A DNA stretch of 64,000 nt, taken from NCBI GenBank assembly GCA_947632025.1, contig CANRNN010000008.1, forward strand, positions 62,001 to 126,000. Direction: 5' to 3'. Positions 1-9,788 of the stretch are shown here, one piece after another. The DNA comes from an uncultured Clostridia bacterium. GTDB taxonomy: Bacteria > Bacillota > Clostridia > Oscillospirales > Ruminococcaceae. Position numbers and translations under genes: made by a program. Under the pieces are notes generated by a model, which saw nothing but the letters and a program-made list of their open reading frames with translations, was not told the origin of the DNA and did no database searches. Within the stretch, counting starts at the first letter, position 1. Each line of letters begins with the position of its first letter.

Positions 1-744
1 GTGGAAGATCATAAGATCCGCGATTACCTCATGTGCAAAAGACATTTCATAAACTCGAAGGGCGAGGCAACACCTCAGCTCCTTTCAAGAGCAGCAGGTA
101 TCGCAAAGGTTGAGATCGAGCGCACAGGCGCAAATAAAATAAAGATCTACATTCACACCTCGAAGCCCGGTATGCTTATCGGACAGAAAGGCGCGGAGAT
201 CGACAAGCTCCGTGCGGAGCTGGTAAAGCTGGCAGGCGGTAAGGATATATCTCTCGAAATAGTAGAGATAAGCAATCCCGATACCAACGCGCAGATAGTC
301 GCGGACAATATCGCTATGCAGCTTGAGGACCGCGTTTCTTTCAGAAGAGCTATGAAGCAGGTCATCGGAAGAACAATGAAGAGCGGAGCAAAGGGAATAA
401 AGACTATGGTAAGCGGTCGTCTGGGCGGCGCGGAAATAGCGCGCTCCGAGAGCTACCACGAGGGAACTATCCCGCTTCAGACGCTCCGTGCGGATATTGA
501 TTACGCAACCGCAAGAGCAAATACCACCTACGGCGTTATCGGCGTAAAGGTGTGGATCTACAACGGCGAAGTCCTCAAGGGCGAAATACGTTCCAACAGG
601 AACGAGCGTTCTGAAAGAAACGACAGACGCCGCAATGACAGAGCAGGCGGAAGAGGTCGCGACGACCGCCGTCCGCGCAGACCCAGAGAGGGCAGAGAGG
701 CAAGAGAGCCCAGAGAAGCAAGAAAAGAAGGAGGTAACGACTGA
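1..744 (+). CDS. rpsC: 30S ribosomal protein S3 (5' end outside window)
   Basis: S3 binds 16S rRNA in the head of the small subunit near the mRNA entry channel. The KH-domain signature [10 protein letters not shown] lies near residue 60, followed by the typical S3 C-terminal half ([30 protein letters not shown]). The protein ends in an extended Arg/Asp/Glu-rich tail of about 45 residues, longer than in many homologues. The apparent GTG start at base 1 is only the first in-frame codon. Family members begin roughly 15-25 residues earlier, so the gene is truncated by the window edge. Its stop overlaps the rplP start (TGATG). Confidence 0.97.
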   Translation: MEDHKIRDYLMCKRHFINSKGEATPQLLSRAAGIAKVEIERTGANKIKIYIHTSKPGMLIGQKGAEIDKLRAELVKLAGGKDISLEIVEISNPDTNAQIVADNIAMQLEDRVSFRRAMKQVIGRTMKSGAKGIKTMVSGRLGGAEIARSESYHEGTIPLQTLRADIDYATARANTTYGVIGVKVWIYNGEVLKGEIRSNRNERSERNDRRRNDRAGGRGRDDRRPRRPREGREAREPREARKEGGND

Positions 745-1166
745 TGCTGCTTCCTAAGAGAGTAAAATACAGAAGAGTGCAGAGAGGTCGCCGTAAGGGC
801 GTTGCAACAAGAGGCAACACCGTTTCCAACGGAGAGTACGGACTTCAGGCACTTGAAGCCGCGTGGATAAAGTCCAACCAGATAGAGGCGGCACGTCGCG
901 CCATGACACGTTACATCAAGCGTGGCGGACAGGTGTGGATAAAGATATTCCCCGACAAGCCCGTAACGACAAAGCCGCTTGGCACTCGTATGGGTTCGGG
1001 AAAAGGTTCTCCCGAATATTGGGTAGCCGTAGTCAAGCCCGGACGCGTTCTGTTTGAGATCGCGGGAGTATCTGAGGACGCGGCAAGAGAGGCAATGCGT
1101 CTTGCGATGCACAAGCTGCCTATCAAGTGCAAATTTGTTAAAAAGGAAGACGGAGGTGAGCTTTAA
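744..1166 (+). CDS. rplP: 50S ribosomal protein L16
   Basis: L16 is a large-subunit protein near the A-site and peptidyl transferase centre. The product has 140 residues, the usual family length, starts [19 protein letters not shown] and contains [16 protein letters not shown] and an IKCKFVKK end. A GGAGG sequence lies about 10 bases before the ATG. The start overlaps the rpsC stop and the stop overlaps the rpmC start (TAATG), which suggests coupled translation within the S10 cluster. Confidence 0.98.
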   Translation: MLLPKRVKYRRVQRGRRKGVATRGNTVSNGEYGLQALEAAWIKSNQIEAARRAMTRYIKRGGQVWIKIFPDKPVTTKPLGTRMGSGKGSPEYWVAVVKPGRVLFEIAGVSEDAAREAMRLAMHKLPIKCKFVKKEDGGEL

Positions 1167-1366
1167 TGAAAGCTTCGGAAATCAAATATCTCTCGGAAAC
1201 CGAGCTTGAAACCAAGCTCGCCGAACTTAAAGCTGAACTTTTCAATCTTCGCTTTCAGCTTGCGGTAAATCAGCTGGACAATCCGACAAGGATAAAGGCT
1301 GTCAAGAAGGATATCGCTCGTATCAAGACTATCCAGCGTGAGCGCGAGCTTACCGCACAGAATTGA
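1166..1366 (+). CDS. rpmC: 50S ribosomal protein L29
   Basis: L29 is a small two-helix protein at the polypeptide exit of the large subunit. The 66 residues show the standard pattern [23 protein letters not shown] followed by a basic helix with RIKTIQRER. It is preceded by GGAGGTGAG and overlaps the rplP stop by one base. The order rplP-rpmC-rpsQ is the conserved bacterial order. Confidence 0.97.
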   Translation: MKASEIKYLSETELETKLAELKAELFNLRFQLAVNQLDNPTRIKAVKKDIARIKTIQRERELTAQN

Positions 1367-1388
1367 GGAAGGAGGATAAGAACTAAAC

Positions 1389-1643
1389 ATGGAAAGAGCT
1401 TTAAGAAAGACCAGAGTGGGCAGAGTAGTCAGCAACAAGATGGATAAGACTATTGTCGTTGCCATCGAGGATAATGTTCGTCATCCTCTTTATAAGAAGA
1501 TAGTAAAGCGCACCATCAAGCTCAAGGCACACGACGAGCAGAACACCTGCAATATCGGCGACAGAGTTGAAATTATGGAAACGCGTCCGCTTTCCAAGGA
1601 CAAGAGATGGCGTTTGGTGAACGTTATCGAGCGCGCTAAGTAA
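1389..1643 (+). CDS. rpsQ: 30S ribosomal protein S17
   Basis: S17 is a primary 16S rRNA-binding OB-fold protein. The 84 residues begin [21 protein letters not shown] and include the family motifs [13 protein letters not shown] and [19 protein letters not shown] lies 13 bases upstream of the ATG, somewhat far. It sits between rpmC and rplN as expected. Confidence 0.98.
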   Translation: MERALRKTRVGRVVSNKMDKTIVVAIEDNVRHPLYKKIVKRTIKLKAHDEQNTCNIGDRVEIMETRPLSKDKRWRLVNVIERAK

Positions 1644-1687
1644 TTGATAACAATTGATTTTGATTCTACGAAAGGAGAAGTAATGCC

Positions 1688-2056
1688 ATGATTCAGATGC
1701 AGACATTGCTTAAGGTCGCCGACAACACAGGCGCTAAAGAGCTTATGTGTATAAGAGTGCTGGGCGGCACGAGAAGAAGATATGCAAATATCGGCGACGT
1801 TATAGTGGCTTCTGTAAGAAAAGCTACACCCGGCGGCGTTGTTAAAAAAGGCGACGTTGTAAAGTGCGTTGTGGTACGTTCCGCTAAGGGATTAAGACGC
1901 GACGACGGCACATATATCCGCTTTGACGAGAACGCGGCGGTAATTATCAAGGAGGACAAGAATCCGAGAGGCACTCGTATTTTTGGTCCGGTTGCGAGAG
2001 AGCTGAGGGACAGAGATTTTATGAAGATACTGTCGCTTGCTCCCGAAGTACTGTAA
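1688..2056 (+). CDS. rplN: 50S ribosomal protein L14
   Basis: L14 contacts 23S rRNA and forms an intersubunit bridge. The 122 residues have the typical [27 protein letters not shown] start and the C-terminal [19 protein letters not shown] lies upstream. An out-of-frame ATG a few bases before the chosen ATG is not used, since the family N-terminus is exact at 1688. It opens the spc part of the cluster. Confidence 0.98.
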   Translation: MIQMQTLLKVADNTGAKELMCIRVLGGTRRRYANIGDVIVASVRKATPGGVVKKGDVVKCVVVRSAKGLRRDDGTYIRFDENAAVIIKEDKNPRGTRIFGPVARELRDRDFMKILSLAPEVL

Positions 2057-2072
2057 TGGAGGTGCCGCGAAT

Positions 2073-2402
2073 ATGAATATCAAGGTTGGCGACAACGTTA
2101 TGCTCATGACAGGCGACAAGCCTTCAAAGGGCGGGGACAGAGGAAAGACCGGCAAGGTGCTTACGGTATCCCCGAAAGAGGGAAAGGTCATCGTAGAGGG
2201 GATCAACATGGTGACGAAGCACGTCAAGCCGCGCCAGCAGGGACAGCTCGGCGGACGCGTTCAGGCGGAAAGCCCCATCTACGCGTGCAAGGTAATGCCT
2301 GTTTGCCCCAAGTGCAGCAAGCCTACAAGAGTAGGTCACAAAATCGAGGACGGCAAGAAGATCAGAGTATGCAAGCACTGCGGTGCGGAGCTTAAGTACT
2401 GA
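2073..2402 (+). CDS. rplX: 50S ribosomal protein L24
   Basis: L24 is an assembly-initiating large-subunit protein with an N-terminal KOW domain (GDNVMLMTGDKPSKGGDRGKTGKV). The ORF track starts at 2037 inside rplN; the correct start is the ATG at 2073, which gives MNIKVGDNVM and has GGAGGTG 8 bases upstream. The 109-residue product carries a C-terminal CPKC...CKHCG pair, a zinc-ribbon form of L24. It is likely zinc dependent, like the S14 encoded just downstream. Confidence 0.96.
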   Translation: MNIKVGDNVMLMTGDKPSKGGDRGKTGKVLTVSPKEGKVIVEGINMVTKHVKPRQQGQLGGRVQAESPIYACKVMPVCPKCSKPTRVGHKIEDGKKIRVCKHCGAELKY

Positions 2403-2481
2403 TTCACCCGAATTTGGTCGGATATAAGAAGCACGCGGGCGCCGCGGCTAAAATCCGGCTTCTAAAAGGAGATTTATTACA

Positions 2482-3021
2482 ATGGCAAGAATGAAGGAAT
2501 ACTACAAGGAAACTGTAGCTCCCGCACTGTTCAAGAAATTCGGCTACAAGTCTGTAATGCAGACGCCGAAGCTCGATAAGATAGTAGTGAACGTAGGCTG
2601 CGGCGAGGCTAAGGAAAACGCGAAGGTCATTGACTATGTTATGGCTGAGTTGGGCGCTATCACGGGACAGAAGCCCGTGGCTTGCCGCTCCAAGAAGTCC
2701 GTCGCGAACTTCAAGCTCAGAGAGGGTCAGGTAATAGGAGTCAAGGTTACGCTCAGAGGCGACATTATGTACGAGTTTCTGGACAGACTGTTCAACGTTG
2801 CTCTGCCGCGTGTGCGTGACTTCAGAGGCATCAACCCCAACTCCTTCGACGGAAGAGGAAACTACTCCTTCGGACTGAAGGAACAGCTCATCTTTCCGGA
2901 AATAGAGTACGATAAAATAGATGCCGTCCGCGGTATGGATATAAACTTCATCACTACTGCGAAAACCGACGAAGAGGCAAGAGAGCTGCTTACCATGATG
3001 GGCGCTCCCTTTGAGAAATAA
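2482..3021 (+). CDS. rplE: 50S ribosomal protein L5
   Basis: L5 binds 5S rRNA and helps form the central protuberance. It has 179 residues, as expected, with family segments [39 protein letters not shown] and [28 protein letters not shown] precedes the ATG. It lies between rplX and the zinc S14 gene, which is the standard order. Confidence 0.98.
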   Translation: MARMKEYYKETVAPALFKKFGYKSVMQTPKLDKIVVNVGCGEAKENAKVIDYVMAELGAITGQKPVACRSKKSVANFKLREGQVIGVKVTLRGDIMYEFLDRLFNVALPRVRDFRGINPNSFDGRGNYSFGLKEQLIFPEIEYDKIDAVRGMDINFITTAKTDEEARELLTMMGAPFEK

Positions 3022-3041
3022 GGCGGAAGGGAGGATAATCC

Positions 3042-3227
3042 ATGGCAAAGAAGTCGTTAAAAATCAAACAGCAGAGAGCGCCGAAGTTCTCCACTCGTTC
3101 TTACAACAGATGCAAGATCTGTGGCAGACCTCACGCGTATCTGCGCAAGTTCGGCATTTGCAGAATATGCTTCAGAGAGCTTGCTTACAAGGGCGAAATC
3201 CCCGGAGTAAAGAAAGCAAGCTGGTAA
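3042..3227 (+). CDS. rpsN: 30S ribosomal protein S14 type Z
   Basis: S14 is a small-subunit head protein. The 61-residue form is the short zinc type: [20 protein letters not shown] supplies the two CxxC pairs that bind one zinc, and the end [11 protein letters not shown] is characteristic. GGGAGG lies 8 bases before the ATG. Some Gram-positive bacteria carry a zinc-free S14 paralogue elsewhere; none is visible here. Confidence 0.98.
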   Translation: MAKKSLKIKQQRAPKFSTRSYNRCKICGRPHAYLRKFGICRICFRELAYKGEIPGVKKASW

Positions 3228-3363
3228 TCATACCGGCAAAGCACAGCCGAAGGCTTTACCTCGTCGAGCGGGTATAAGACAAAAAGCTCGAATAAAGGCA
3301 AGAATATTTTAGTACGACGGACGGATTTGCGTTCGTAACGGCTAATCTACAGGAGGTAAATGA

Positions 3364-3765
3364 ATGCAGATCACAGATACAATCGCGGATATGCTCACGA
3401 GAATTCGCAACGCGAATTCACAGAAGCACCCCACTGTTGATATTCCCGCTTCCAACCTCAAGAAGCAGATCGCACAGATACTGCTTGATGAAGGCTACAT
3501 CAAGGCATACAAGGTCGTTGATGACGATAAGAAGCAGGGCACGATCAAGATAACACTTAAGTACACAGACAATAAGTCGCAGGTGATCACGGGACTTCGC
3601 CGTGTATCAAAGCCGGGCTTAAGGATCTACTCTAACTGCAAGGATATGCCCAAGGTAATGAAAGGGCTCGGAATCGCTATCGTTTCCACCTCGAAGGGCA
3701 TTATGACCGACAAGAAGGCAAGAGAACTGAACGTCGGCGGAGAAGTCCTTGCGTTCGTATGGTAA
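3364..3765 (+). CDS. rpsH: 30S ribosomal protein S8
   Basis: S8 binds the central domain of 16S rRNA and in other bacteria is the translational regulator of the spc operon. The 133 residues begin [18 protein letters not shown] and end with the family motif [15 protein letters not shown] plus [14 protein letters not shown] lies directly upstream. A 136-base spacer separates it from rpsN, longer than most gaps in this operon, with no clear gene or terminator in it. Confidence 0.98.
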   Translation: MQITDTIADMLTRIRNANSQKHPTVDIPASNLKKQIAQILLDEGYIKAYKVVDDDKKQGTIKITLKYTDNKSQVITGLRRVSKPGLRIYSNCKDMPKVMKGLGIAIVSTSKGIMTDKKARELNVGGEVLAFVW

Positions 3766-3781
3766 TAGGAGGAATAGTAAT

Positions 3782-4327
3782 ATGTCAAGAATAGGAAGAA
3801 TGCCTGTTGCTGTTCCTGCCGGAGTAGACGTAAAAATCGACGGTCCGGTCGTTACGGTAAAGGGTCCTAAGGGTACGATAACAAAAGAATTCAATCATCT
3901 TATGCAGATCTCGCAGGAGGGCGCGGAGATAGTCGTAAAGCGTCCCGACGACGAGAACCTCTCGAAGTCGCTTCACGGTCTTACGAGAACCCTTATCCAC
4001 AATATGGTAGTCGGCGTTACAGAGGGCTTCAAGAAAGAGCTTGAAATAAACGGCGTCGGCTTCAGATGCGAAAAGCAGGGCAAGAAGGTTGTTATGAACC
4101 TCGGTTTCTCTCATAAGGTAGAGGTCGAGGATACAGACGACATCAAGCTCGAAGTTCCTTCCCCGAACAAGATAATTGTTACGGGAATCGACAAGCAGAA
4201 GGTAGGTCAGGTCGCTTCCGAGATCAGAGGCAAGCGTCCGCCGGAGCCTTATAAGGGCAAGGGCATCAAGTACGCCGAAGAAACCATTCGCCGCAAGGAA
4301 GGCAAAGCCGGCAAGGGTAAGAAGTAA
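3782..4327 (+). CDS. rplF: 50S ribosomal protein L6
   Basis: L6 lies at the base of the L7/L12 stalk. The ORF track starts at 3749 inside rpsH; the correct start is the ATG at 3782 ([15 protein letters not shown]), preceded by AGGAGGAATAG. The protein has 181 residues with the two-lobed L6 fold, and the C-terminal signature [19 protein letters not shown] is exact. Confidence 0.97.
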   Translation: MSRIGRMPVAVPAGVDVKIDGPVVTVKGPKGTITKEFNHLMQISQEGAEIVVKRPDDENLSKSLHGLTRTLIHNMVVGVTEGFKKELEINGVGFRCEKQGKKVVMNLGFSHKVEVEDTDDIKLEVPSPNKIIVTGIDKQKVGQVASEIRGKRPPEPYKGKGIKYAEETIRRKEGKAGKGKK

Positions 4328-4345
4328 GGAAAGGATTGAATTAAG

Positions 4346-4705
4346 ATGGTTAAGACTATTGATAAAAATAAGAGCAGACTTCGCCGTCATAAGCGCGTTC
4401 GCTCTAAGATAACAGGCACTCCGCAGTGCCCTAGACTCAATGTTTTCCGTTCTTCTATGCACATTTACGCTCAGATAATCGACGACGTAAACGGTGTTAC
4501 TCTGGCTGCGGCATCTTCTACCGAAAAGGGCTTCGGTCAGTACGGCGGAAACGTTGAAGCCGCAAAGAAGGTCGGTCAGATGATCGCCGAGAAGGCAAAG
4601 GCAAAGGGAATAACCGACGTGGTATTTGACAGAGGCGGCTATGTATACCACGGCAGAGTGGCAGCTCTCGCGGAGGGCGCACGCGAAGGCGGACTTAATT
4701 TCTGA
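4346..4705 (+). CDS. rplR: 50S ribosomal protein L18
   Basis: L18 binds 5S rRNA together with L5. The 119 residues include [34 protein letters not shown] and the C-terminal [21 protein letters not shown] that define the family. It lies between rplF and rpsE, with short gaps and a GGAAAGGA upstream. Confidence 0.98.
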   Translation: MVKTIDKNKSRLRRHKRVRSKITGTPQCPRLNVFRSSMHIYAQIIDDVNGVTLAAASSTEKGFGQYGGNVEAAKKVGQMIAEKAKAKGITDVVFDRGGYVYHGRVAALAEGAREGGLNF

Positions 4706-4722
4706 TAAGGAGGGAAACAGAC

Positions 4723-5217
4723 TTGGCTAATTACGAAAACAACGAAAACGAGCTTTCCGAAAAGGTTGTCGCTATCAACCGCGTTTCCAAGACAGTAAAG
4801 GGCGGACGCATCATGAAGTTTGCGGCTCTGGTCGTAGTGGGCGACGGCAAAGGTACGGTAGGGTTCGGTATGGGTAAATCCAACGAGGTTCCCGACGCGA
4901 TACGCAAGGGAATTGAGGACGCGAAGAAGAATCTTCACAAGATAGCTCTTAAAGGCACGACCATTCCTCACGAGATCGTCGGCAAGTTCGGCGCGGGCGC
5001 TGTGCTTATGCGTCCGGCTCCCGAAGGTACGGGCGTTATCGCGGGCGGTCCTGTTCGTGCGGTGATAGAAATGGCAGGAATAAAGAATATCCGTACAAAA
5101 TCACTGCGCTCGAACAATCCGTGCAACGTGGTACGCGCTACAATGGCGGGACTTACCGCTCTCAGAACCGCAGAGGAAGTTGCGGCTCTCAGAGGCAAGA
5201 GCGTCAAAGAGCTTTAA
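4723..5217 (+). CDS. rpsE: 30S ribosomal protein S5
   Basis: S5 shapes the decoding region and mRNA entry site. It has 164 residues, with the N-terminal double-stranded-RNA-binding fold ([23 protein letters not shown]) and C-terminal [19 protein letters not shown]. The start is TTG at 4723, fixed by AAGGAGGG about 9 bases before it and by the alignment of the N-terminus. A TTG start is unusual for a ribosomal protein but the context leaves little alternative. Confidence 0.97.
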   Translation: MANYENNENELSEKVVAINRVSKTVKGGRIMKFAALVVVGDGKGTVGFGMGKSNEVPDAIRKGIEDAKKNLHKIALKGTTIPHEIVGKFGAGAVLMRPAPEGTGVIAGGPVRAVIEMAGIKNIRTKSLRSNNPCNVVRATMAGLTALRTAEEVAALRGKSVKEL

Positions 5218-5244
5218 TTTAATGACGTGTAGGAGGGAAAAATC

Positions 5245-5421
5245 ATGGCATTGAAAATCACTCTTGTACGTTCCCTGAACAGCTGCAAGAAAAATCAGAT
5301 CGCCACAGCGCACGCGTTGGGTCTGCGCAAGGTGAATTCCGAAACGACACAGCCCGATAACGAGGCTACGAAAGGTAAAATCAAGACTATCGCTCACCTG
5401 GTAAAGGTTGAAGAGGTTTGA
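5245..5421 (+). CDS. rpmD: 50S ribosomal protein L30
   Basis: This 58-residue gene was too short for the ORF track. It reads MALKITLVRSLNSCKKNQIA and continues with HALGLRKVNSETTQPDN, the L30 signature, ending in KVEEV. AGGAGGG lies 8 bases before the ATG. It sits exactly where L30 is expected, between rpsE and rplO. Confidence 0.96.
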   Translation: MALKITLVRSLNSCKKNQIATAHALGLRKVNSETTQPDNEATKGKIKTIAHLVKVEEV

Positions 5422-5467
5422 TTATACGACGATTGAACATTAAAATTTACCTAGGGGGTGCAAAGAA

Positions 5468-5911
5468 ATGAAGCTTCACGAATTACAGCCCGCGGCGGGT
5501 TCTGTAAAGGACGTTAAGCGCATTGGCCGCGGTCACGGTTCGGGACAGGGCAAGACCGCAGGCAAAGGACACAAGGGTCAGAAGGCACGCTCCGGCGGCT
5601 CGATAAGACCCGGATTTGAGGGCGGTCAGATGCCGCTCCAGAGAAGAATGCCGAAGAGAGGATTCAACAACATCTTCGCTAAGGAATTCGCGGCAGTAAA
5701 CGTAAGCGAGCTTGAGAAGAGATTCGAGAGCGGAGCGGTCGTTGACGCGGAAAGCCTTGTAGCGTCAGGCGCAGTCAAGGACGCAAAGGACGGCATTAAG
5801 ATCCTCGGCAACGGAGAGCTTACAAAGAGCCTTACCGTTAAGGCAGTCAAGTTCACCGAAACGGCGAAGGAGAAAATTGAAAAGGCAGGCGGAAAGGCAG
5901 AGGTGGTTTAA
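5468..5911 (+). CDS. rplO: 50S ribosomal protein L15
   Basis: L15 is a late-assembly large-subunit protein. The 147 residues begin [22 protein letters not shown] and carry the glycine-rich [17 protein letters not shown] segment and [23 protein letters not shown] lies upstream. Its stop overlaps the secY start (TAATG), so translation of the two is probably coupled. Confidence 0.98.
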   Translation: MKLHELQPAAGSVKDVKRIGRGHGSGQGKTAGKGHKGQKARSGGSIRPGFEGGQMPLQRRMPKRGFNNIFAKEFAAVNVSELEKRFESGAVVDAESLVASGAVKDAKDGIKILGNGELTKSLTVKAVKFTETAKEKIEKAGGKAEVV

Positions 5912-7269
5912 TGAACGGTATGCTTACGGTCTTTCGCAACGCGTGGATCGACACGCAGCTGCGCAAAAAGATCTTGTATACACTGTTTATCCTCATACTG
6001 TTCCGTCTGGGATCCAGCATTTTTGTTCCGTATCTTAACAACAACGCGATAACTACGATGATATCGGGAGCGTCACTGTTAAATTACCTTGATGTAATGA
6101 CGGGCGGCGCACTCGGAAAAGGCACACTGCTTGCAATGTCGATCTCACCGTACATCAACGCGTCTATCATCATTCAGCTTCTTACGGTAGCGATACCGCC
6201 TCTCGAAAAGCTCCAGAAGGAGGGCGAAGAGGGCAGGAAGAAGCTGAATACCATAACGAAGCTGACGTCGCTCGGAATCGCAATTCTTCAAGCGACAGCG
6301 TTCTATTTCACATTGAGGAACGGCGCGACGGACAGCAACAACAATCACGTTGCGATACTTCGCTACGGCGATGTTTACGATTCTTCGTCGGATATGTTTT
6401 CGATAATATTGTCGGCGATCACGATAATCGCCTGCTTCGTCGCGGGAGCGTCGGTCATCATATGGCTCGGCGACCGAATAAACGAAAAAGGCGTCGGAAA
6501 CGGTATCTCAATGATCCTCTTTACGGGAATCGTCGCAAGACTTCCCGATACGATCGGAGAATTTTACGCGCTGTGCAAGTCGGATATGAAGAACATCTTC
6601 TTTGTGCTTGCGGTGATCGTGATTTTCGCGGCAATGGTGTGGTTCGTTATATTCATGACGAACGCCGAGCGCCGTATCCCCGTACAGTACGCTAAACGCG
6701 TCGTGGGACGCAAGATGTACGGCGGACAAAGCACACATATTCCGATAAAGGTAGCAATGTCGGGCGTTATGCCCATCATCTTCGCGATGTCGCTTATGAG
6801 CCTGCCGCAGACGATACTGCTTTTCTTCGGCATCAGAGGCGACAACTCGACGGATCATACGTTCTGGGAGGGCGTGGCAAGATTCTTCTCGACGACTTCG
6901 CCCGCGTATGCGATAATCTATTTCGTGCTGATAATCGCATTCAACTATTTCTATGTCGCGATAAGCTACAATCCTATCGAGATCGCAAACAACCTGAAGA
7001 AAAACAACGGCGCTATACCCGGATATCGTCCCGGAAAGCCGACATCTGATTTCATTTACAATTCGTTGAATAAGATCACGCTTATCGGCGCTATTTTCCT
7101 CGGTATAATCGCGATATTCCCTATCATTCTCTCGTGGATAAACCGCGACTTCTCGAATTTGTCCCTGGGCGGTACCTCGCTGCTTATCATCGTCGGCGTG
7201 GCGCTCGAAACGGTTCGTTCGCTCGAAAGCCAGATCATGATGCGTCATCACCCCGGCTTCCTCGATTGA
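5911..7269 (+). CDS. secY: Preprotein translocase subunit SecY
   Basis: SecY is the channel subunit of the SecYEG translocon in the cytoplasmic membrane. The 452 residues have the ten-helix pattern. Visible family segments are GGALGKGTLLAMSISPYINA, LGDRINEKGVGNGISMILF, NAERRIPVQYAKRVVGRKMYGG and the end SLESQIMMRHHPGFLD. The start overlaps the rplO stop. As in most bacteria it separates the spc ribosomal genes from adk and map. Confidence 0.98.
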   Translation: MNGMLTVFRNAWIDTQLRKKILYTLFILILFRLGSSIFVPYLNNNAITTMISGASLLNYLDVMTGGALGKGTLLAMSISPYINASIIIQLLTVAIPPLEKLQKEGEEGRKKLNTITKLTSLGIAILQATAFYFTLRNGATDSNNNHVAILRYGDVYDSSSDMFSIILSAITIIACFVAGASVIIWLGDRINEKGVGNGISMILFTGIVARLPDTIGEFYALCKSDMKNIFFVLAVIVIFAAMVWFVIFMTNAERRIPVQYAKRVVGRKMYGGQSTHIPIKVAMSGVMPIIFAMSLMSLPQTILLFFGIRGDNSTDHTFWEGVARFFSTTSPAYAIIYFVLIIAFNYFYVAISYNPIEIANNLKKNNGAIPGYRPGKPTSDFIYNSLNKITLIGAIFLGIIAIFPIILSWINRDFSNLSLGGTSLLIIVGVALETVRSLESQIMMRHHPGFLD

Positions 7270-7301
7270 TAAGAGCCTGTAACTGAATGAGGTAAAAAGT
7301 T

Positions 7302-7934
7302 ATGAATATGATTTTTCTAGGCGCACCGGGCGCAGGCAAGGGAACTCAGGCGGAAGTGGTATGCAGAGAGCTGAATATCCCCGCTCTTTCAACGGGCAAT
7401 ATGCTGCGTGAGGCTGTGAAGAACGGTACTCCCGCGGGACTTGCGGCTAAGGATTATATGGACAGGGGCGACCTTGTCCCCGATGAGATAGTTATCGGAA
7501 TACTCAAGGACAGGATCGCCAAGGACGACGCTAAAAACGGCTTTATTCTCGATGGTTTCCCCAGAACGGTAGCTCAGGCGGAGGCTCTCGAAAATATGGG
7601 AGTGAGAATTGACAAGGTCATCGAGATCGACGTTCCCGACGAGGCTATTACAGCAAGAATGTCGGGCAGACGCGTGTGCGAAGGCTGCGGAAACTCCTAC
7701 CACATCAAGTTCAAACCCACAAAAGTGGAGGGCATCTGCGACGCGTGCGGCGCAAAGGTCGTCCAGAGAATAGACGACAAGCCCGAAACCGTTCAGGCAA
7801 GACTTAAGACCTATCACGAAAAAACAGCTCCGCTTAAGGACTACTATAAGTCCCGCGGAAAGCTGGTGACAGTTCAGGGTCAGAACGAGATCGAAGAAAC
7901 CTCGCGGCTGACACTGGCGGCTATCAAGGGTTAA
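7302..7934 (+). CDS. adk: Adenylate kinase, zinc LID type
   Basis: Catalyses ATP + AMP to 2 ADP in the cytosol. The P-loop is GAPGAGKGTQ at residues 7-16, the AMP site contains STGNMLRE and the core contains GFILDGFPRT. The LID near residue 126 has CEGCG, and CDACG follows about 20 residues later, the four-cysteine zinc LID typical of Gram-positive enzymes. The length of 210 is normal. It sits between secY and map. Confidence 0.98.
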   Translation: MNMIFLGAPGAGKGTQAEVVCRELNIPALSTGNMLREAVKNGTPAGLAAKDYMDRGDLVPDEIVIGILKDRIAKDDAKNGFILDGFPRTVAQAEALENMGVRIDKVIEIDVPDEAITARMSGRRVCEGCGNSYHIKFKPTKVEGICDACGAKVVQRIDDKPETVQARLKTYHEKTAPLKDYYKSRGKLVTVQGQNEIEETSRLTLAAIKG

Positions 7935-7957
7935 GCCCTTATTCAGGAAGAAAATCA

Positions 7958-8713
7958 ATGATCCAGATAAAGAATCCGACCGAGCTTAAGGGTATGATGA
8001 AAGCGGGCGAGCTTGCAGCGCAGGCTCTGGCGCTCGCGGGGAAGCACGCCGTGCCGGGGATCTCTACATGGGAGCTTGACAGGATCGTCAACGACTTCGT
8101 GGTTTCCAGAGGCGGTCATTCCCCCTGCAAAGGTTACGGGGGATTTCCCGGACATAACTGTTTTTCGGTAAACGAGGAGCTTATACACGGGATACCTTCC
8201 AAGAAAAAGATCCTGAAAGAAGGGGATATCCTTTCCTGCGACATCGTAGCCGAGCTTAACGGCTTTATGGGCGACAACACCAAGACCTTCAAGGTCGGAA
8301 AGGTATCCGAAGAGGCAGAACGGCTGCTGAAATTCACCGAAGAGGCACTCTATAAGGGAATCTCAATGGCAGTCGAGGGCAACCGCATAGGCGATATTTC
8401 TCACGCTATCCAAACACACGTGGAATCGGGCGGATACGCCTGCGCCGAGAAGTTCATCGGTCACGGGATAGGACGAGAAATGCACGAGGATCCGGAGGTC
8501 CCCAACGAGGGAAAGGCGGGTCACGGACCGAGATTGCTTGCGGGTATGACAATAGCCGTCGAGCCGATGGTAAATTCCCACTCAGGACGGGTGAATATCT
8601 TAGGCGACAAGTGGACGGTAGTAACGACGGACGGTAGCCTTTCCTGCCACTTCGAGCATACTATCGCCATCACGACGGGCGAACCCGTTATTTTGACATT
8701 GGAGAGCCACTGA
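7958..8713 (+). CDS. map: Methionine aminopeptidase type I
   Basis: Removes the initiator methionine from new proteins using two divalent metals. The 251 residues show FPGHNCFSVNEELIHGIPS, the metal ligands in GDILSCDIVAELNGFMGD, GHGIGREMHEDPEVPN with the ligand His, and VEPMV and FEHTIAITT at the end. There is no N-terminal zinc-finger extension. The stop overlaps the next start (TGATG). Confidence 0.98.
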   Translation: MIQIKNPTELKGMMKAGELAAQALALAGKHAVPGISTWELDRIVNDFVVSRGGHSPCKGYGGFPGHNCFSVNEELIHGIPSKKKILKEGDILSCDIVAELNGFMGDNTKTFKVGKVSEEAERLLKFTEEALYKGISMAVEGNRIGDISHAIQTHVESGGYACAEKFIGHGIGREMHEDPEVPNEGKAGHGPRLLAGMTIAVEPMVNSHSGRVNILGDKWTVVTTDGSLSCHFEHTIAITTGEPVILTLESH

Positions 8714-8973
8714 TGGATATTCGCGTCGGAAGAGTGGTCATAAGCGCAGCAGGTCACGACAGCGGAAGATTTATGCTGGTGACAGGCGTTGAAAACGGCT
8801 TCATTTATGTAGCCGACGGGAAGGAGCGAAAGCTTTCTTCCCCGAAAAAAAAGAATATTCGGCACGTCCGTGCGACCAAGGGCTTTATAGAGCCTGAGGG
8901 ACTGACGGACAAAAGACTGCGGCAGACGCTGAGAGCGTTCGCCAACAGAAGCACTTCAGAGGAGAGTGAATAG
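8713..8973 (+). CDS. KOW-domain RNA-binding protein (L14e-like)
   Basis: An 86-residue basic protein starting [20 protein letters not shown], the pattern of the KOW/L14e-like proteins that Clostridia often carry between map and infA. A role in ribosome assembly or RNA binding is inferred from the domain and the location; no exact function is established here. The start overlaps the map stop, and its own stop lies just before the infA start, so it is firmly inside the operon. Confidence 0.85.
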   Translation: MDIRVGRVVISAAGHDSGRFMLVTGVENGFIYVADGKERKLSSPKKKNIRHVRATKGFIEPEGLTDKRLRQTLRAFANRSTSEESE

Positions 8974-8974
8974 C

Positions 8975-9193
8975 TTGTCTAAAGAAGATGTATTGGAAGT
9001 AGAGGGAACGATCCTCGAAGCTCTGCCGAACGCTCAGTTCAAGGTGGAGCTTACGAACGGACACCAGATCTTAGCGCACATCAGCGGCAAGCTGAGAATG
9101 AATTACATTCGTATTTTGCCGGGCGATAAGGTCACAGTGGAAATGTCACCCTACGACCTTACAAAGGGCAGGATCACATGGCGCGCAAAGTGA
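8975..9193 (+). CDS. infA: Translation initiation factor IF-1
   Basis: IF-1 binds the 30S A-site during initiation. The ORF track starts at a GTG at 8966, but that codon sits inside the ribosome-binding sequence. The TTG at 8975 gives the family N-terminus [20 protein letters not shown] and leaves AGGAGAG about 9 bases upstream. The resulting 72 residues are the exact family length, ending [15 protein letters not shown]. Confidence 0.96.
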   Translation: MSKEDVLEVEGTILEALPNAQFKVELTNGHQILAHISGKLRMNYIRILPGDKVTVEMSPYDLTKGRITWRAK

Positions 9194-9252
9194 TCAAGTG
9201 ATACAGGTGACTGCCGCAATCAGTTTTTACACCTTAAAAGGAGGGTATTTCA

Positions 9253-9366
9253 ATGAAAGTAAGACCTTCGGTAAAGCCCATGTGCGACAAGTGCAAGGTC
9301 ATAAAGCGCAAGGGCAAAGTTATGGTAATCTGTGTTGAACCCAAACACAAGCAAAGACAGGGTTGA
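9253..9366 (+). CDS. rpmJ: 50S ribosomal protein L36
   Basis: A 37-residue gene below the ORF-track limit. It reads [20 protein letters not shown] and ends [10 protein letters not shown]. The CxxC...C...H set is the zinc-binding form of L36. AAAGGAGGG precedes the ATG. It lies between infA and rpsM, the standard position. Confidence 0.97.
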   Translation: MKVRPSVKPMCDKCKVIKRKGKVMVICVEPKHKQRQG

Positions 9367-9395
9367 TCCCTATTCCGAACAGAGGAGGAAAAATA

Positions 9396-9767
9396 ATGGC
9401 AAGAATTGCTGGTGTGGACCTGCCAAAGGAAAAGCGCGTAGAAATAGGACTTACCTACGTTTACGGCATCGGCAGAAAGTCCGCGAATGATATTCTGGCA
9501 AAGGCGGGAGTAAATCCCGATACCCGCGTCAAGGATCTGACCGACGACGAGGAAACCAAGATCCGTGAGGTTATCGACAAGGACGGCTATGTTGTAGAGG
9601 GCGACCTGAGAAGAATGGTAGCACTCAATATCAAGCGCCTTGTTGAAATCAACTGCTACCGCGGAACTCGTCACCGCAAGGGACTTCCCGTGCGCGGTCA
9701 GCGTACCAAGACCAACGCCAGAACACGCAAGGGTCCGAAAAAGACTATCGCAAACAAGAAGAAGTAA
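9396..9767 (+). CDS. rpsM: 30S ribosomal protein S13
   Basis: S13 lies in the 30S head and contacts the P-site tRNA. The track start at 9363 overlaps rpmJ; the ATG at 9396 ([21 protein letters not shown]) with AGAGGAGG upstream is correct. The 123 residues include the helix-hairpin-helix region [11 protein letters not shown] and the basic tail [14 protein letters not shown]. Confidence 0.98.
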   Translation: MARIAGVDLPKEKRVEIGLTYVYGIGRKSANDILAKAGVNPDTRVKDLTDDEETKIREVIDKDGYVVEGDLRRMVALNIKRLVEINCYRGTRHRKGLPVRGQRTKTNARTRKGPKKTIANKKK

Positions 9768-9788
9768 ACAGAAAGGCGGTTATATAAA

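Noticed and set aside
3785-4651. 288-residue minus-strand ORF across rplF and rplR
   Set aside because: It lies antisense to two certain ribosomal genes, and its composition is that of a shadow frame.
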